NCBI GenBank assembly: GCA_964370855.1
Contig: CAYJMF010000003.1
Coordinates: 1-64,000 of the forward strand
Direction: 5' to 3'
DNA length: 64,000 nucleotides
Origin: JAKLKS01 sp964370855
GTDB taxonomy: Bacteria > Planctomycetota > JAJSAM01 > JAKLKS01
The notes below the pieces were generated by a model that saw nothing but the letters and a program-made list of their open reading frames with translations, made no database searches and was not told the DNA's origin. This document shows positions 17,330 through 26,218 of the stretch, piece after piece; position 1 is the first letter of the stretch, and every line of letters starts with the position of its first letter. Made by a program: the position numbers and the translations under genes.

Positions 17330-18504
17330 GGGAGGAGCTCCCGCGGCTTCAGGCGCAGGGTGACGGCTTCGGGAACGCCGCCGGCGGCCACATCGAGGGA
17401 GACGTCCCCGGGCTCGTACCCGGGGCAGCCGGCGGTCACGTCCGCCCTTCCGGGGAGGACGGCGAAGTCGAAGCCGCCGTCCCCGGGGATCCGCATCGGG
17501 GGCTTGAGGAGGAGATCGATGTTCTCGACGATGTCCCCCCCGGGATGCTCCACGGCGATGCGGGCCCGCGGGAGCGGCCGGCCCGTGGCGTCGTCGAGGA
17601 CGACGACGCGGAGCGCTGCCTCGCGCCTGAGGACGACCGTCCCCTCGGCCCGGGCGCCCCCGTCCTTCGCCTCGAGGGCGGCGTCGGCGGTCCTGTACCC
17701 GGCCTTCGTCGCCACGGCGCGGAAGGGAAGCACCGGGTACTCCCCCGTGCGGACGGCGCCGTCCTCGCCCGCGAGGAGCGGGAGGGCGTGGAAGTTCACC
17801 GCCTGCAGCATCACCTCGGCGCCGGCGACGGGGGCGCCGGCCTCGTCCACGCACCGGACGGCGGCGGCGAACCGGGGCCCCCCCGCCGGCCGCTTCGGGA
17901 CCTGGAAGGCGCAGGCGACGCGGTCCCCGGCGCGGAGGGCCTTGGAGAGGGTGCCGCCCTCGGTGACGCGGGCGAGGGTGGCCATCACCCCGATGGTGTA
18001 CTTCCCCGGGGGCAGCCATTCGAACTCGAACCCCCCCTCCCGGTCGCTGCGGGTCTCCATGCGGAACTTCACGCCCCCGCTGGCGGTGTCCGCGAGCTGC
18101 ACCGACTGGCCCCGCAGCGGCCGCCCGTCCTCGGCGGCGGCGACCCGCCCGTGGATGGAGGCGAAGTCCGACCGTGATATCGGGTAGCGGAGCTCGAGGT
18201 CCCCCTCCGCCCCGGAGCGGGGAAGGGTCACCCGCTCCCCCGCCGAGCGCCGCGCCCCCTTAAGACCTGCGGCGTAGGCCTCGCAGTCCGCCAGGAGGAG
18301 CCCCTCCCCCGGGGGGAGGTCCCGTGCGCAGAACCGCCCCTCGCGATCGCTCCACCCCACGGGATGGAGATCGATGGGGAGGGCCGCCCCGCCGTGGTCG
18401 CCCCGGAGCCAGTAGATGACGGAGGGCGGCGGCCTCCCCCCGTCGGCATCGACGACCCTGCCCCAGAGGGAGTGGCGGGAGGGGAGGGGTGGCGGTGGCG
18501 TCAT
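17326..18504 (-). CDS. Carboxypeptidase-regulatory-like repeat protein without signal peptide
   Basis: The ATG at 18504 follows GGAGG at good spacing; the product is 392 residues. It consists of beta modules: LWGRVVDADGGRPPPSVIYW, SIHGRVAAAEDGRPLRGQSV, AVRCVDEAGAPVAGAEVMLQ and LRVVVLDDATGRPLPRARIA, each ending in a PPGKYTIGVM- or LPGRADVTAG-type turn. No signal peptide or membrane segment is seen, unlike its relatives in this window. The stop codon overlaps the proposed start of the S1-domain gene, suggesting one operon. Confidence 0.75.
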   Translation of the reverse strand: MTPPPPLPSRHSLWGRVVDADGGRPPPSVIYWLRGDHGGAALPIDLHPVGWSDREGRFCARDLPPGEGLLLADCEAYAAGLKGARRSAGERVTLPRSGAEGDLELRYPISRSDFASIHGRVAAAEDGRPLRGQSVQLADTASGGVKFRMETRSDREGGFEFEWLPPGKYTIGVMATLARVTEGGTLSKALRAGDRVACAFQVPKRPAGGPRFAAAVRCVDEAGAPVAGAEVMLQAVNFHALPLLAGEDGAVRTGEYPVLPFRAVATKAGYRTADAALEAKDGGARAEGTVVLRREAALRVVVLDDATGRPLPRARIAVEHPGGDIVENIDLLLKPPMRIPGDGGFDFAVLPGRADVTAGCPGYEPGDVSLDVAAGGVPEAVTLRLKPRELLP

Positions 18505-18732
18505 CGGGGGGCCTCCGGTGCGGGGGTTCCTCGGGCGAAAGGTTACCACCGGGGGGATTTGGCGGCGACCGGAGGCGCGGCGGGTGCCCGGTCTCCGGGG
18601 GTGCGGCACCGACGCGGGGAGGCGCCGCGGTCGCCGGAGGAACCGCCCGGTCGCGCCCTTGTATTGCGTTGTCACACACCCCGGGTCCGCCGGTAGATCG
18701 TCCCCCGCCGCGCACTCCCCCATGATGGCCCC

Positions 18733-20202
18733 GTGCCGCCCCCCTCCCCCCCCGCCCCGCCTCTCGTCCTCCTCACCGGCGCCACCGGCTACATCGGCGG
18801 CCGCCTCCTCCCCGCCCTCGAGGCGCGCGGCCTCCGCGTCCGCTGCCTCGCCCGGCGCCCGGAGTTCCTCCGCTCCCGCGTCGGCCCCGGGACCGAGGTC
18901 GCCGCCGGCGACCTCCTCGACGAGGCGGCGGTCCGGGCCGCGCTGCGCGGCGTCGGGACCGCCTTCTACCTCGCCCACGCCCTCGGGAGCGGCGGCGCCT
19001 TCGAGGAGGAGGAGCGCCGCGCGGCGGCGAACTTCGCGCGGGCCGCCCGCGAGGAGGGGGTCGGGCGCATCGTCTACGTGGGCGGCCTCGGCCGGGGCAC
19101 CTCCCTCTCCCGCCACCTCTCGAGCCGCCAGGAGGTGGGCCGCGTGCTCGCCTCCACCGGGGTCCCGGTGATCGAACTGCGCGCCTCCGTCGTCATCGGC
19201 TCCGGCAGCCTCTCCTTCGAACTGGTGCGGGCCCTGTCGGAGCGGCTCCCCGTGATGACCGTCCCCAGGTGGACCCGGACCCTGGCACAACCCGTGGCCA
19301 TCGAGGATCTCGTCGCCATCCTGCTGGAGTGCCTCGACCTCCCGCCCGGGACCTCCGGCGTCTTCGAGGTGGGAGGCCCGGACCGCGTCTCCTACCTCGA
19401 CCTCATGCGCGAGTACTGCCGCCTGCGCGGCCTCAGCCGCCTCTTCCTCCCCGTGCCCGTGCTGACGCCGCGCCTGTCGAGCCTCTGGCTCGGCCTCGTC
19501 ACCCCCGTCTACGCCCGGGTCGGCCGCAAGCTCATCGAGAGCCTCGTGAACGAGACCGTCGTGACCGACGACCGCGCGCTGCGGACCTTCCGGGTCCGGC
19601 CCCGCGGCGTGCGCGCGGCCATGGAGCGCGCGCTCGCCAACGAGGACCTCGCGATGGCGGCCACGCGCTGGTCCGACGCCGTCTCCGCGTCGGGCGCCTC
19701 GCGCGCCGAAGGGGCGGGGGAGTTCGGCGCCCGCCTGGTGGACGCGCGCTCGGCGCGCGTGCCCGTCCCCCCGGCCGCCGCCTTCGCGCCGGTGCGGCGG
19801 ATCGGCGGGGCGGCGGGCTGGTACTTCGGGGACTTCCTCTGGCGGCTGCGCGGCTTCCTCGACCTCCTCGTCGGCGGTCCCGGCCTCCGGCGCGGGCGGC
19901 GCGACCCGGAGCACCTCGCCCCGGGGGACGCGCTGGACTTCTGGCGCGTGGAGGCGTTCGAGCCGGACCGGCTGCTGCGGCTCTCCGCCGAGATGCGCCT
20001 CCCCGGGCGGGCCTGGCTCCAGTTCGAGGTGGAGGGGGAGGAGGACGGGAAGGGCTCGGTCATCCGCCAGACCGCGATCTTCGACCCCCTGGGAATCTCG
20101 GGGCGGCTCTACTGGTACGCCGTCTGGCCGCTTCACGCCGCCGTGTTCGCCGGGATGCTCCGCGGGATCGCGCGCGCCGCCCGGGAGGAGGGAGGGAGAT
20201 GA
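18733..20202 (+). CDS. NAD(P)-binding SDR-family protein with DUF2867 C-terminal domain
   Basis: A GTG start gives 489 residues. The N-terminal Rossmann domain carries the nucleotide-binding loop LLTGATGYIGGRLLPALEA (residues about 12-31), the DLLDEAAVRAALRGVGTAFY strand, and a YVGGLG segment, as in the YbjT/NmrA-like atypical SDRs. From about residue 330 the DUF2867 domain begins (GGAAGWYFGDFLWRLRGFLD, later FWRVEAFEPDRLLRLSAEM). Proteins of this architecture are putative NAD(P)H-dependent oxidoreductases or quinone-related enzymes; substrate unknown. Its stop overlaps the tspO start (ATGA), so the two are translationally coupled. Confidence 0.88.
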   Translation: MPPPSPPAPPLVLLTGATGYIGGRLLPALEARGLRVRCLARRPEFLRSRVGPGTEVAAGDLLDEAAVRAALRGVGTAFYLAHALGSGGAFEEEERRAAANFARAAREEGVGRIVYVGGLGRGTSLSRHLSSRQEVGRVLASTGVPVIELRASVVIGSGSLSFELVRALSERLPVMTVPRWTRTLAQPVAIEDLVAILLECLDLPPGTSGVFEVGGPDRVSYLDLMREYCRLRGLSRLFLPVPVLTPRLSSLWLGLVTPVYARVGRKLIESLVNETVVTDDRALRTFRVRPRGVRAAMERALANEDLAMAATRWSDAVSASGASRAEGAGEFGARLVDARSARVPVPPAAAFAPVRRIGGAAGWYFGDFLWRLRGFLDLLVGGPGLRRGRRDPEHLAPGDALDFWRVEAFEPDRLLRLSAEMRLPGRAWLQFEVEGEEDGKGSVIRQTAIFDPLGISGRLYWYAVWPLHAAVFAGMLRGIARAAREEGGR

Positions 20203-20657
20203 AGGCGATCGCGCTCGTCGTGTTCCTGCTCCTCTCCTTCGGCGCCGCCGCCTTCGGTGCGCGGTTCGCCCCGGGCGCGTGGTACCTCGAGCTCCGCAAG
20301 CCCGCGTGGAACCCGCCGGGCTGGATCTTCGGGCCGGTGTGGACCCTGCTCTACGCCGCCATGGCCGTGGCGGCCTGGCGGGTGTGGCGCGCCTCGTCCC
20401 CCGCGGAGAGGCGCCCCGCGCTGACGGCCTGGGGCCTGCAGCTGCTCCTCAACGCCGCCTGGTCCTGGCTCTTCTTCGGCCTCCATGAGCCCGGCCTCGC
20501 CTTCGCGGAGATCCTCGCCCTGTGGGCGGCCATCCTCGCGACGACGATCCTCTTCTTCCGGAGGGACCGCGTCGCCGGCCGGCTCATGGTCCCGTACCTG
20601 GCCTGGGTCTCCTTCGCCGCGGCGCTGAATTTCGCGCTGTGGCGGATGAACGGCTGA
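20199..20657 (+). CDS. tspO: TspO/MBR family membrane protein
   Basis: The 152-residue protein has five predicted membrane helices and the family's conserved aromatic motifs: WYLELRKPAWNPPGWIFGPV near residues 28-47, WGLQLLLNAAWSWLFFGLH near 80-98, and the C-terminal YLAWVSFAAALNFALWRMN. TspO proteins bind tetrapyrroles and cholesterol-like ligands and act in stress and porphyrin handling. The ATG lies within the overlap AGATGA with the preceding SDR-type gene, with GGAGGGAG directly upstream. Confidence 0.95.
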   Translation: MKAIALVVFLLLSFGAAAFGARFAPGAWYLELRKPAWNPPGWIFGPVWTLLYAAMAVAAWRVWRASSPAERRPALTAWGLQLLLNAAWSWLFFGLHEPGLAFAEILALWAAILATTILFFRRDRVAGRLMVPYLAWVSFAAALNFALWRMNG

Positions 20658-20788
20658 GGGGCCGCGCCTGCTCCATCGATGGCCGGCGGGGGTCGGTCAT
20701 GGTCGAAAGGCGATGAGGGGCCGTCCGGGCTGAATCTCCGGTCCTTGGACCGTCCGCAGCCTGCGTGCGGGAGCCTCGGGCACCCCGC

Positions 20789-20995
20789 CTACCGCACGAC
20801 GCTGAACCTCTTGAACAGCTCCAGCGGCATCGGGACGGCCAGGCGCCAGGTGATGGACATCGGCTTCGCTCCCTCCGCCGCCTCAAGCACGCCGGGCCCG
20901 AGGGCGCGGTAGGGCTCGTCCCTGCCCCCGCGGACGAAGAGCTGGAAGGTCCACCCGTCGATGGTGACGAGGAAGATCCTCTCCCCGACTCCTCC
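20789..20995 (-). pseudogene. Possible gene remnant in the 386-bp gap 20658-21043
   Basis: The minus strand reads a protein-like stretch (RIFLVTIDGWTFQLFVRGG, then LEAAEGAKPMSITWRLAVPM and a terminal LFKRFSVVR) ending in a stop at 20789. There is no start codon with a ribosome-binding site within the plausible part. It may be the surviving C-terminus of a deleted gene. Nothing else is seen between tspO and the gene at 21044. Confidence 0.35.
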
Positions 20996-21043
20996 CGAAT
21001 CCCGCCCTTGCCCGGAACCGCGGCCCGGTGCTCCAATGGAGGG

Positions 21044-22261
21044 ATGAGGGAATCGCAGGGAGGAACGCGCGGCGGGCCGGCGGAGCCGCGATTCAACGCC
21101 ACGGTCCGGGGGCGGGTGGTGGACGCGAGGGGGACCCCGGTGAAGGGCATGTCCGTCGGATGGATGGAGGCCGGAGCTCCACGCGGAGCCTCCGGGCTCC
21201 AGGAGATCCACCCCGTGGCGAAGTCCGACGGGAAGGGGCGCTACGAGGCGAACCTCCTTCCCCCGGGTCCCTGCCGGATGGTCGCCGGGAGTCTCCATTT
21301 CGGGATCCGCTCCCTGGCCCTCCCGGAGGAGTTGCCATCCACGCGCGTGTTCCGCCTGAAGGCAGGGGCCACCGTCGAGGCCCCGAACATCCGGCTCCCC
21401 GTGGATCCCGCGGTGCTCGGTTCCCTGGATGTCACCGTCGTGGACCCCGGGAGGAACCCGGTCAAGTCCGCCGAGGTCTTCTGCTCCAGGGGGAGCGGCG
21501 ACTCGGACAGGAAGACCGATGCGCGGGGCAGGGTCCGACTGAAGGGCGTGAACCCGGGGGAAGTCATGGTCTCCGTATCAGGGTCCGCGAACCACGGGAC
21601 CTCCCACCTCACGGCATGGCTCGCTCCCGGAGCCCGCAAGCGCCTCACTCTCGTCCTCCCCCGGTCTCCTCGCTATGCGGATTCCCGGCGGCGATTCCGG
21701 ATCCTCTGCACGGACGACAGGGGAACTCCCCTTCCGGGCTGCAGGATCACCCTGTTCGGTTTCCGCACGAGGGAGGGCAGCGTGGAAGCCGTCACGGGCA
21801 AGGGTGGGGTGGCCCATCTCACCGGGTACGTCCGGGAGTCCCATCGTGGTTCCCTCTCCGGCGCCGCGTGGAAGACGGGGCACTTCCACTCCACTTTCGG
21901 CGTCGATATGAGGGACCCGGAGAGGGTCGCCCGCGCCTCCGTCGTACTTCGACGGGAGGTCTGCCTCCGGTTCAAGGTGGTCGATGCCCTCACCGGGGCG
22001 AGGATCCGGCGGACCTGCATCGAGGTCGGACCGAGGGGAGCGGGCAGGGTCTGGATGGGAAGCCTGCTGGGGCGCATCGGAACCGACGGCCCGACCCGGC
22101 CGGAGTTCGAATGGCTCCATCTCCCCTCCCACTCCTTCCCCATCGGCCGCATCACGGGGCGCGTCTCCTCGCCGGGGTACGAGCCGCAGGATCTCTCCCT
22201 CCTCCTGCGCCCGCGCAAGGAGCCCAGGACCCTCGTCGTCCGGCTCCGGCCTTCGCGATGA
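21044..22261 (+). CDS. Carboxypeptidase-regulatory-like repeat protein
   Basis: The 405-residue product has modules such as VRGRVVDARGTPVKGMSVGW, LDVTVVDPGRNPVKSAEVFC and FRILCTDDRGTPLPGCRITL, and ends in PGYEPQDLSLLLRPRKEP, close in style to the end of the protein encoded at 17326-18504 (PGYEPGDVSLDVAAG). No signal peptide is visible from this ATG; GGAGG lies only two bases before it, so the true start may differ. The stop overlaps the start of the next gene (ATGA), implying joint translation with the peptidase-like membrane protein. Confidence 0.7.
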   Translation: MRESQGGTRGGPAEPRFNATVRGRVVDARGTPVKGMSVGWMEAGAPRGASGLQEIHPVAKSDGKGRYEANLLPPGPCRMVAGSLHFGIRSLALPEELPSTRVFRLKAGATVEAPNIRLPVDPAVLGSLDVTVVDPGRNPVKSAEVFCSRGSGDSDRKTDARGRVRLKGVNPGEVMVSVSGSANHGTSHLTAWLAPGARKRLTLVLPRSPRYADSRRRFRILCTDDRGTPLPGCRITLFGFRTREGSVEAVTGKGGVAHLTGYVRESHRGSLSGAAWKTGHFHSTFGVDMRDPERVARASVVLRREVCLRFKVVDALTGARIRRTCIEVGPRGAGRVWMGSLLGRIGTDGPTRPEFEWLHLPSHSFPIGRITGRVSSPGYEPQDLSLLLRPRKEPRTLVVRLRPSR

Positions 22262-23667
22262 CGGAGGTGAAGCCGCCCCCCGACCACGGGCCCGCCCCCG
22301 TTCCGTCGGCGGCCGCGAAGGCGGACGGGCCGTGGACCCGGGAAGCCACGGGCAGCCGCCTCGTTCTCCTCGTGTTCCTCCTCGGCGTCCTGGGTTACGG
22401 AGCGCTCATGGCTCACTCCCTCCTCACGTTCTCCCTCATCGACGAGCACACCGACGTCCCCTGGACCCCCGACCCGGCCCACCTCGGCCACGCCGACGTC
22501 TTCGTGGTCGATGCGGAGGACCGGGAGATCCGCGGACACGTCGTCGCGGACTACGCGGGCCGCTACTCCCGGGACCCGCGCTGGCCCCTGCGCCGGGCGG
22601 CCCTCGAGGCGGAACTGCCCGGCGCCATCGAGTTCGTCCGCAGGAGGCTCGGCCTCGGCGATCGCCCCGTTCCCCCGTTCCGCGTCCGGTTCCGGGACGA
22701 CGAGGAGATGGGCTACCCCATCTTCATGAACGTGTTCCAGGAGCTGGAGGACGGCGCCGTGCGCCCCCTCATCGTGGTGGGCGTGGACGCGCTGGTCGCC
22801 GGGAAGTACGACCTGCGGCGCGCCCTCCGCCACGAGCTGGCCCACTGCTGGCACCTCTGGTCCCTCGGGGAGACCTTCTACGTCCTTCCGCGATGGGTCA
22901 AGGAGGGGCTCGCCGACTGGGCGACCGGTCCCGACTGCGACCGCCTCCGATGGCTCTACCTCGTGGAGTGCGGGCCCCCGGGCATCGATCCCGCCGTCCT
23001 CCTCGTGAACGGGCTGGACGGGCGCCAGGAGCGCTCCGACTACGCGGAGTCCTGGCTCGCCTTCCTCATGATCGAGCGGGAGTTCGGCATCGAGGCCGTC
23101 CACCGGCTGGCGGCGGAGCTCTTCAGCAGTGGTTCCCACCGGGTCGCCCTCCGGAGGGTGACGGGGTGGAACTACGAGGAGTTCGAGCGCCGGGCGCGGG
23201 CGTGGGCCTCGGCGCGGGTGCGGGAGGACTCGGGGGACAGGGCCGCCTACGTCGCGGCCAGGAAGGAGTTCGTCGCGGGGGAGAACGCCGCCGCGGAGGC
23301 GGCCTACGCGAGCTACATCCGGGAGCACCCGACCGGTGCTTTCCGTGCGCTCGCCCTCGCGGAGCAGGCCGAACTGCGGATCCTGCGGGGGGACCCGGCC
23401 GGGGCACGGACGAGCGTGGCCGCGATTGCCGGTGCGGCCCCCGAAGGCTCATTCGCGTTGTGGATCTTCCACCTGCGGATCCGGATCGCCCGCGCGGAGA
23501 AGGACTGGCCCGCGGTCGAGCGGCTGTGCCTCGACTTCATCCACGACTTCGAGTGGACCGACGGGAGGACCACCCTCGACGTGAGGAACATGCTCCCGGA
23601 GGCCAGGAGGGAGATGCTCCGCGCGAAGGAGGGGGCTCCCGGCGGGAGTGAACCGGTGCTGCGGTAG
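22258..23667 (+). CDS. Membrane-anchored gluzincin-type metallopeptidase-like protein
   Basis: The 469-residue protein has one N-terminal membrane helix (LVLLVFLLGVLGYGALMAH, residues about 36-55). Near residues 196-222 it shows RHELAHCWHLWSLG followed by PRWVKEGLADW, the HExxH plus downstream Glu arrangement of gluzincin peptidases. The C-terminal third is helical with a TPR-like repeat (AYASYIREHPTGAFRALALA, AELRILRGDPAGARTSVAAI). It is probably periplasmic or surface facing. It overlaps the preceding carboxypeptidase-regulatory-like gene by four bases. Confidence 0.75.
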   Translation: MTEVKPPPDHGPAPVPSAAAKADGPWTREATGSRLVLLVFLLGVLGYGALMAHSLLTFSLIDEHTDVPWTPDPAHLGHADVFVVDAEDREIRGHVVADYAGRYSRDPRWPLRRAALEAELPGAIEFVRRRLGLGDRPVPPFRVRFRDDEEMGYPIFMNVFQELEDGAVRPLIVVGVDALVAGKYDLRRALRHELAHCWHLWSLGETFYVLPRWVKEGLADWATGPDCDRLRWLYLVECGPPGIDPAVLLVNGLDGRQERSDYAESWLAFLMIEREFGIEAVHRLAAELFSSGSHRVALRRVTGWNYEEFERRARAWASARVREDSGDRAAYVAARKEFVAGENAAAEAAYASYIREHPTGAFRALALAEQAELRILRGDPAGARTSVAAIAGAAPEGSFALWIFHLRIRIARAEKDWPAVERLCLDFIHDFEWTDGRTTLDVRNMLPEARREMLRAKEGAPGGSEPVLR

Positions 23668-23684
23668 GTTCCCCCGCTCCCACA

Positions 23685-24887
23685 CTACGGGATGCGGAGC
23701 GTCCCCTTGACCAGGCTGCCGCCGTCCACCTCCTTGGGTGATCCGTCGAGCGTGAACGGGACGGTGTCGCCGGAGTCCACGCCCAGGAGTCCCAGGGGAA
23801 CCCGGACCTCGAGGAAGTCCCCTTCGCGACGGAGCTCCATCTCCCCGTCCTTCACGGGGCGCCGGGTCGAACGCGCGGTACTGCCCGCGACGCCATGCGC
23901 CACGATCTCGAGTTCCATCGAGTAGACGGACCCTCCCCGCTCCGTCTCCCCGATGAGCCGCACGTTTCCCCCGGACGACAGGGATCTGACGATCCCCAGG
24001 CTGAACCAGCTCGGGATCACGGGAATGGAGGGACTCTTCAGGAAGAAGGAGATGGAACTGTCGTCCCACCGGATCCGCCCGTTGGCGGGAAAGCACCCCG
24101 GCCCGTCGCTCCGTTCCTCTCCAACCATCCCCCGCTCGCCCTCGAACTCCCTCGCCTCCCACGCATCGATCTTGCCGTCGAGGATCTGCCGCCCCGCGGC
24201 CGCGTACCACCACTCGACCACCATCCGGGGGAGCTTCCCGGCGACCATGGCGTCGATGAAGTCGGCCTGGCCCAGAGGCTCGATCGATCTCACATCCCTG
24301 TCCGGGACCTCCGGCCGGTCCTTCCAGAACTCCCCGGACCCCGCCGACGCGTCCTCCTCCACGCGGGCGACGAGCAGGGGCCTGCCCTTCCAGCCGGCCA
24401 GAAGGTCCTCGACTCCCAGCCCCCTGCCCGCCGCGTGGACGCCCAGCAGCCAGGCTCCCGCGAGAGCCTCGTCCTCCGTCGCCACCCGGAGGACCGCGAC
24501 CGCGGCCGCCCCGATCCCCATCGCCGCGATCCGGCGGGGATCCCCCCCGCCCTCCTTCCGCAGCCAGGCCACGCCGCTCCGGAGCGCGTCCGCGGCGGCC
24601 CGGATCCGGACCGCGGGTTCGTCGCCGCCCGGCAGGGGAAGCGCCAGGAACCCGAAGCCTCCGGGGCGGAGACCCGCCAGCTTCCCCCACGTCTCCCGGC
24701 CCTGGCCCTCGATCCCCATGAAGACCACGGCCGGCATCCCCTTCCCGCAGGGGTACCAGTCGGCCTCGACCGTCCCCCCGCCCGGGACCTGCAGTTTCAC
24801 CGCGCGGGGCTTCTCCTCCTCGGGGCCGGAAACGGCGGTCGCCGCAAGGAGGAGGAGCGCCAGGGGGATCAGAAGCCGCGTCCGCAT
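23685..24887 (-). CDS. Secreted alpha/beta-hydrolase-like protein apparently lacking the nucleophile
   Basis: The ATG at 24887 follows GGAGAGGTCACC; an upstream in-frame ATG at 24944 was rejected because it moves the signal peptide (MRTRLLIPLALLLLAATAVS) inward. After cleavage about 380 residues remain. The first 220 resemble a dienelactone-hydrolase-type fold (PAVVFMGIEGQGRETW, VAWLRKEGGGDPRRIAAMGI, WLLGVHAAGRGL), but the nucleophile elbow reads GIGAA where GxSxG is expected, so catalysis is doubtful. The C-terminal 150 residues form a beta-rich domain (EMELRREGDFLEVRVPLGLL, SGDTVPFTLDGSP) like carbohydrate-binding or outer-membrane-associated modules. Convergent with the peptidase gene. Confidence 0.65.
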   Translation of the reverse strand: MRTRLLIPLALLLLAATAVSGPEEEKPRAVKLQVPGGGTVEADWYPCGKGMPAVVFMGIEGQGRETWGKLAGLRPGGFGFLALPLPGGDEPAVRIRAAADALRSGVAWLRKEGGGDPRRIAAMGIGAAAVAVLRVATEDEALAGAWLLGVHAAGRGLGVEDLLAGWKGRPLLVARVEEDASAGSGEFWKDRPEVPDRDVRSIEPLGQADFIDAMVAGKLPRMVVEWWYAAAGRQILDGKIDAWEAREFEGERGMVGEERSDGPGCFPANGRIRWDDSSISFFLKSPSIPVIPSWFSLGIVRSLSSGGNVRLIGETERGGSVYSMELEIVAHGVAGSTARSTRRPVKDGEMELRREGDFLEVRVPLGLLGVDSGDTVPFTLDGSPKEVDGGSLVKGTLRIP

Positions 24888-25030
24888 GGTGACCTCTCCT
24901 CCTCCACGGGGTTCCGTCGCCCCCATCATCGGGACTTCCCGCACGGCATTCCAGTGAGGTCCGGGACGGCCCGACGAAGGGTCACTCGCACGCCGGACAT
25001 GGACCTCCGCCTACGCCGCTCCGGCGACGC

Positions 25031-25477
25031 TCACGGCTTGCAGGCGCAGTACTTCCCCCGCCCGCCGCAATCCGGGCAGTCCACCGCCTGCCCGGCGTTC
25101 CCGGGGACCCATCGGTATCCGCGCCCCCTGCAGGGACGGCACGACATGATGATCACTTCGCAGCGGGGGCACGTCTCCGGCTCCGATGGCGGCCCCTGGG
25201 GGGGCAACATCACGCCCGTCGTCCGCAACTCGGGAAACCGTTCGGCCAGGGGGGTGCAGTCCCTGGTCACCACGGTCCCGTCGGGGCGCCGGAAGAGGGT
25301 GACGCAGTCGGGGAACTCCCGCTGCCCGACGAGGCGCTCGGCCGCCTCGCGATCGAGGTTCGAGAGGTTGTACACGTCCCTCCCGCACTCCACGCAGTGG
25401 CGGACCACGTCGTCCCCCTTCATGCTCTCCCAGGGGACGCGGCACTCCGTCCGGAAGCGGATGTCCTCGAGTTTCAT
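25031..25477 (-). CDS. Cys-rich zinc-ribbon protein of the bacterial C-x-PW-x-M family
   Basis: The 148-residue product starts MKLEDIRFRTECRVPWESMK and continues GDDVVRHCVECGRDVYNLSN, a pattern recurring in small proteins of high-GC bacteria (one Cys before PWESM, then CxxC, then VYNLS). The C-terminal half has CPRC, CRPCRGRG, CPDCGGRGKYC, a DnaJ-type zinc-finger-like set. It probably binds two zinc ions. Function unknown. No membrane or signal segment. Confidence 0.7.
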   Translation of the reverse strand: MKLEDIRFRTECRVPWESMKGDDVVRHCVECGRDVYNLSNLDREAAERLVGQREFPDCVTLFRRPDGTVVTRDCTPLAERFPELRTTGVMLPPQGPPSEPETCPRCEVIIMSCRPCRGRGYRWVPGNAGQAVDCPDCGGRGKYCACKP

Positions 25478-25618
25478 GGCCGGGAGTCTAGCGGCGGGAC
25501 GACCGAGGGGGCAAGCCCGCGGGCCCTTCCATGCCTGGCGCCGGAACCCGCGACGCGCAGAGGAGGAGGTCGGCGAAGTCGGCGCGCTCCTCGGAAGGGA
25601 AGTCCCGGGAGGCGAGCC

Positions 25619-26098
25619 TCACTCCGGAATCTCGATCTCCCGCTCCACTCCCTCGCGGAAACGGAATGTGACACTCGTGGAGTCGGGAGCCCAGCGAACG
25701 CCACCTCCGTCGCGGATCTCGGCCTCCACCGGGGGATCGGGCATCGGCTCCTCGAGGAGGACGACTTCCCTTCCCGAAGCGGTCTCGATGATCACGAAGC
25801 GAAGGTAGGACCCCGTGCCTCCGAAGAACCCCTCCGTGGTGCCGGCCCAGCACTCCGCACGGTAGCGGCCGTCGGGAGAGTCCTTCACCATCCCCGAAGC
25901 GGAGTTGCCCGGGATCATGGCCACGAGCCGGGCCATCACGATGAGCCCGATCACCGCGGTCACGAGGAGGGTCTTGCGGATCCTGGCCAGGGTGGTTCGC
26001 TTCCATCCACGCCGCTTCGCGACGGCCCTGATCACCGAGTAGAACAGCGCCCCCAGGATGAGGGCGGGGATGGCCACGAACGCCAGGATCCGGATCAT
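25619..26098 (-). CDS. Small membrane protein, function unknown
   Basis: The 159-residue product has two hydrophobic segments (ILAFVAIPALILGALFYSVI, residues about 4-23, and LLVTAVIGLIVMARLVAMI, about 44-62). A soluble domain follows with SPDGRYRAECWAG, IIETASGREVVLLEE and VRWAPDSTSVTFRF, which reads like a single beta-propeller blade or WD40-like unit facing the periplasm. No family recognised. It lies between two other minus-strand genes, not overlapping. Confidence 0.55.
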   Translation of the reverse strand: MIRILAFVAIPALILGALFYSVIRAVAKRRGWKRTTLARIRKTLLVTAVIGLIVMARLVAMIPGNSASGMVKDSPDGRYRAECWAGTTEGFFGGTGSYLRFVIIETASGREVVLLEEPMPDPPVEAEIRDGGGVRWAPDSTSVTFRFREGVEREIEIPE

Positions 26099-26218
26099 GC
26101 GCCGCTCCCACCCTCGGCGTTCCCCGCCAACGACGCTCCCCGCCTCATGGACCTCGGCATGGGATCAAGACGTTACCCGATCCGGATCGCTCCGTCCGCG
26201 AAGGAGTTCGTGCGGGCC

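Noticed and set aside
17326..20136. Minus-strand frame extending the carboxypeptidase-regulatory-like gene to 936 residues
   Set aside because: The extension upstream of 18504 is antisense to the SDR gene; an ATG with GGAGG at 18504 explains the real gene.
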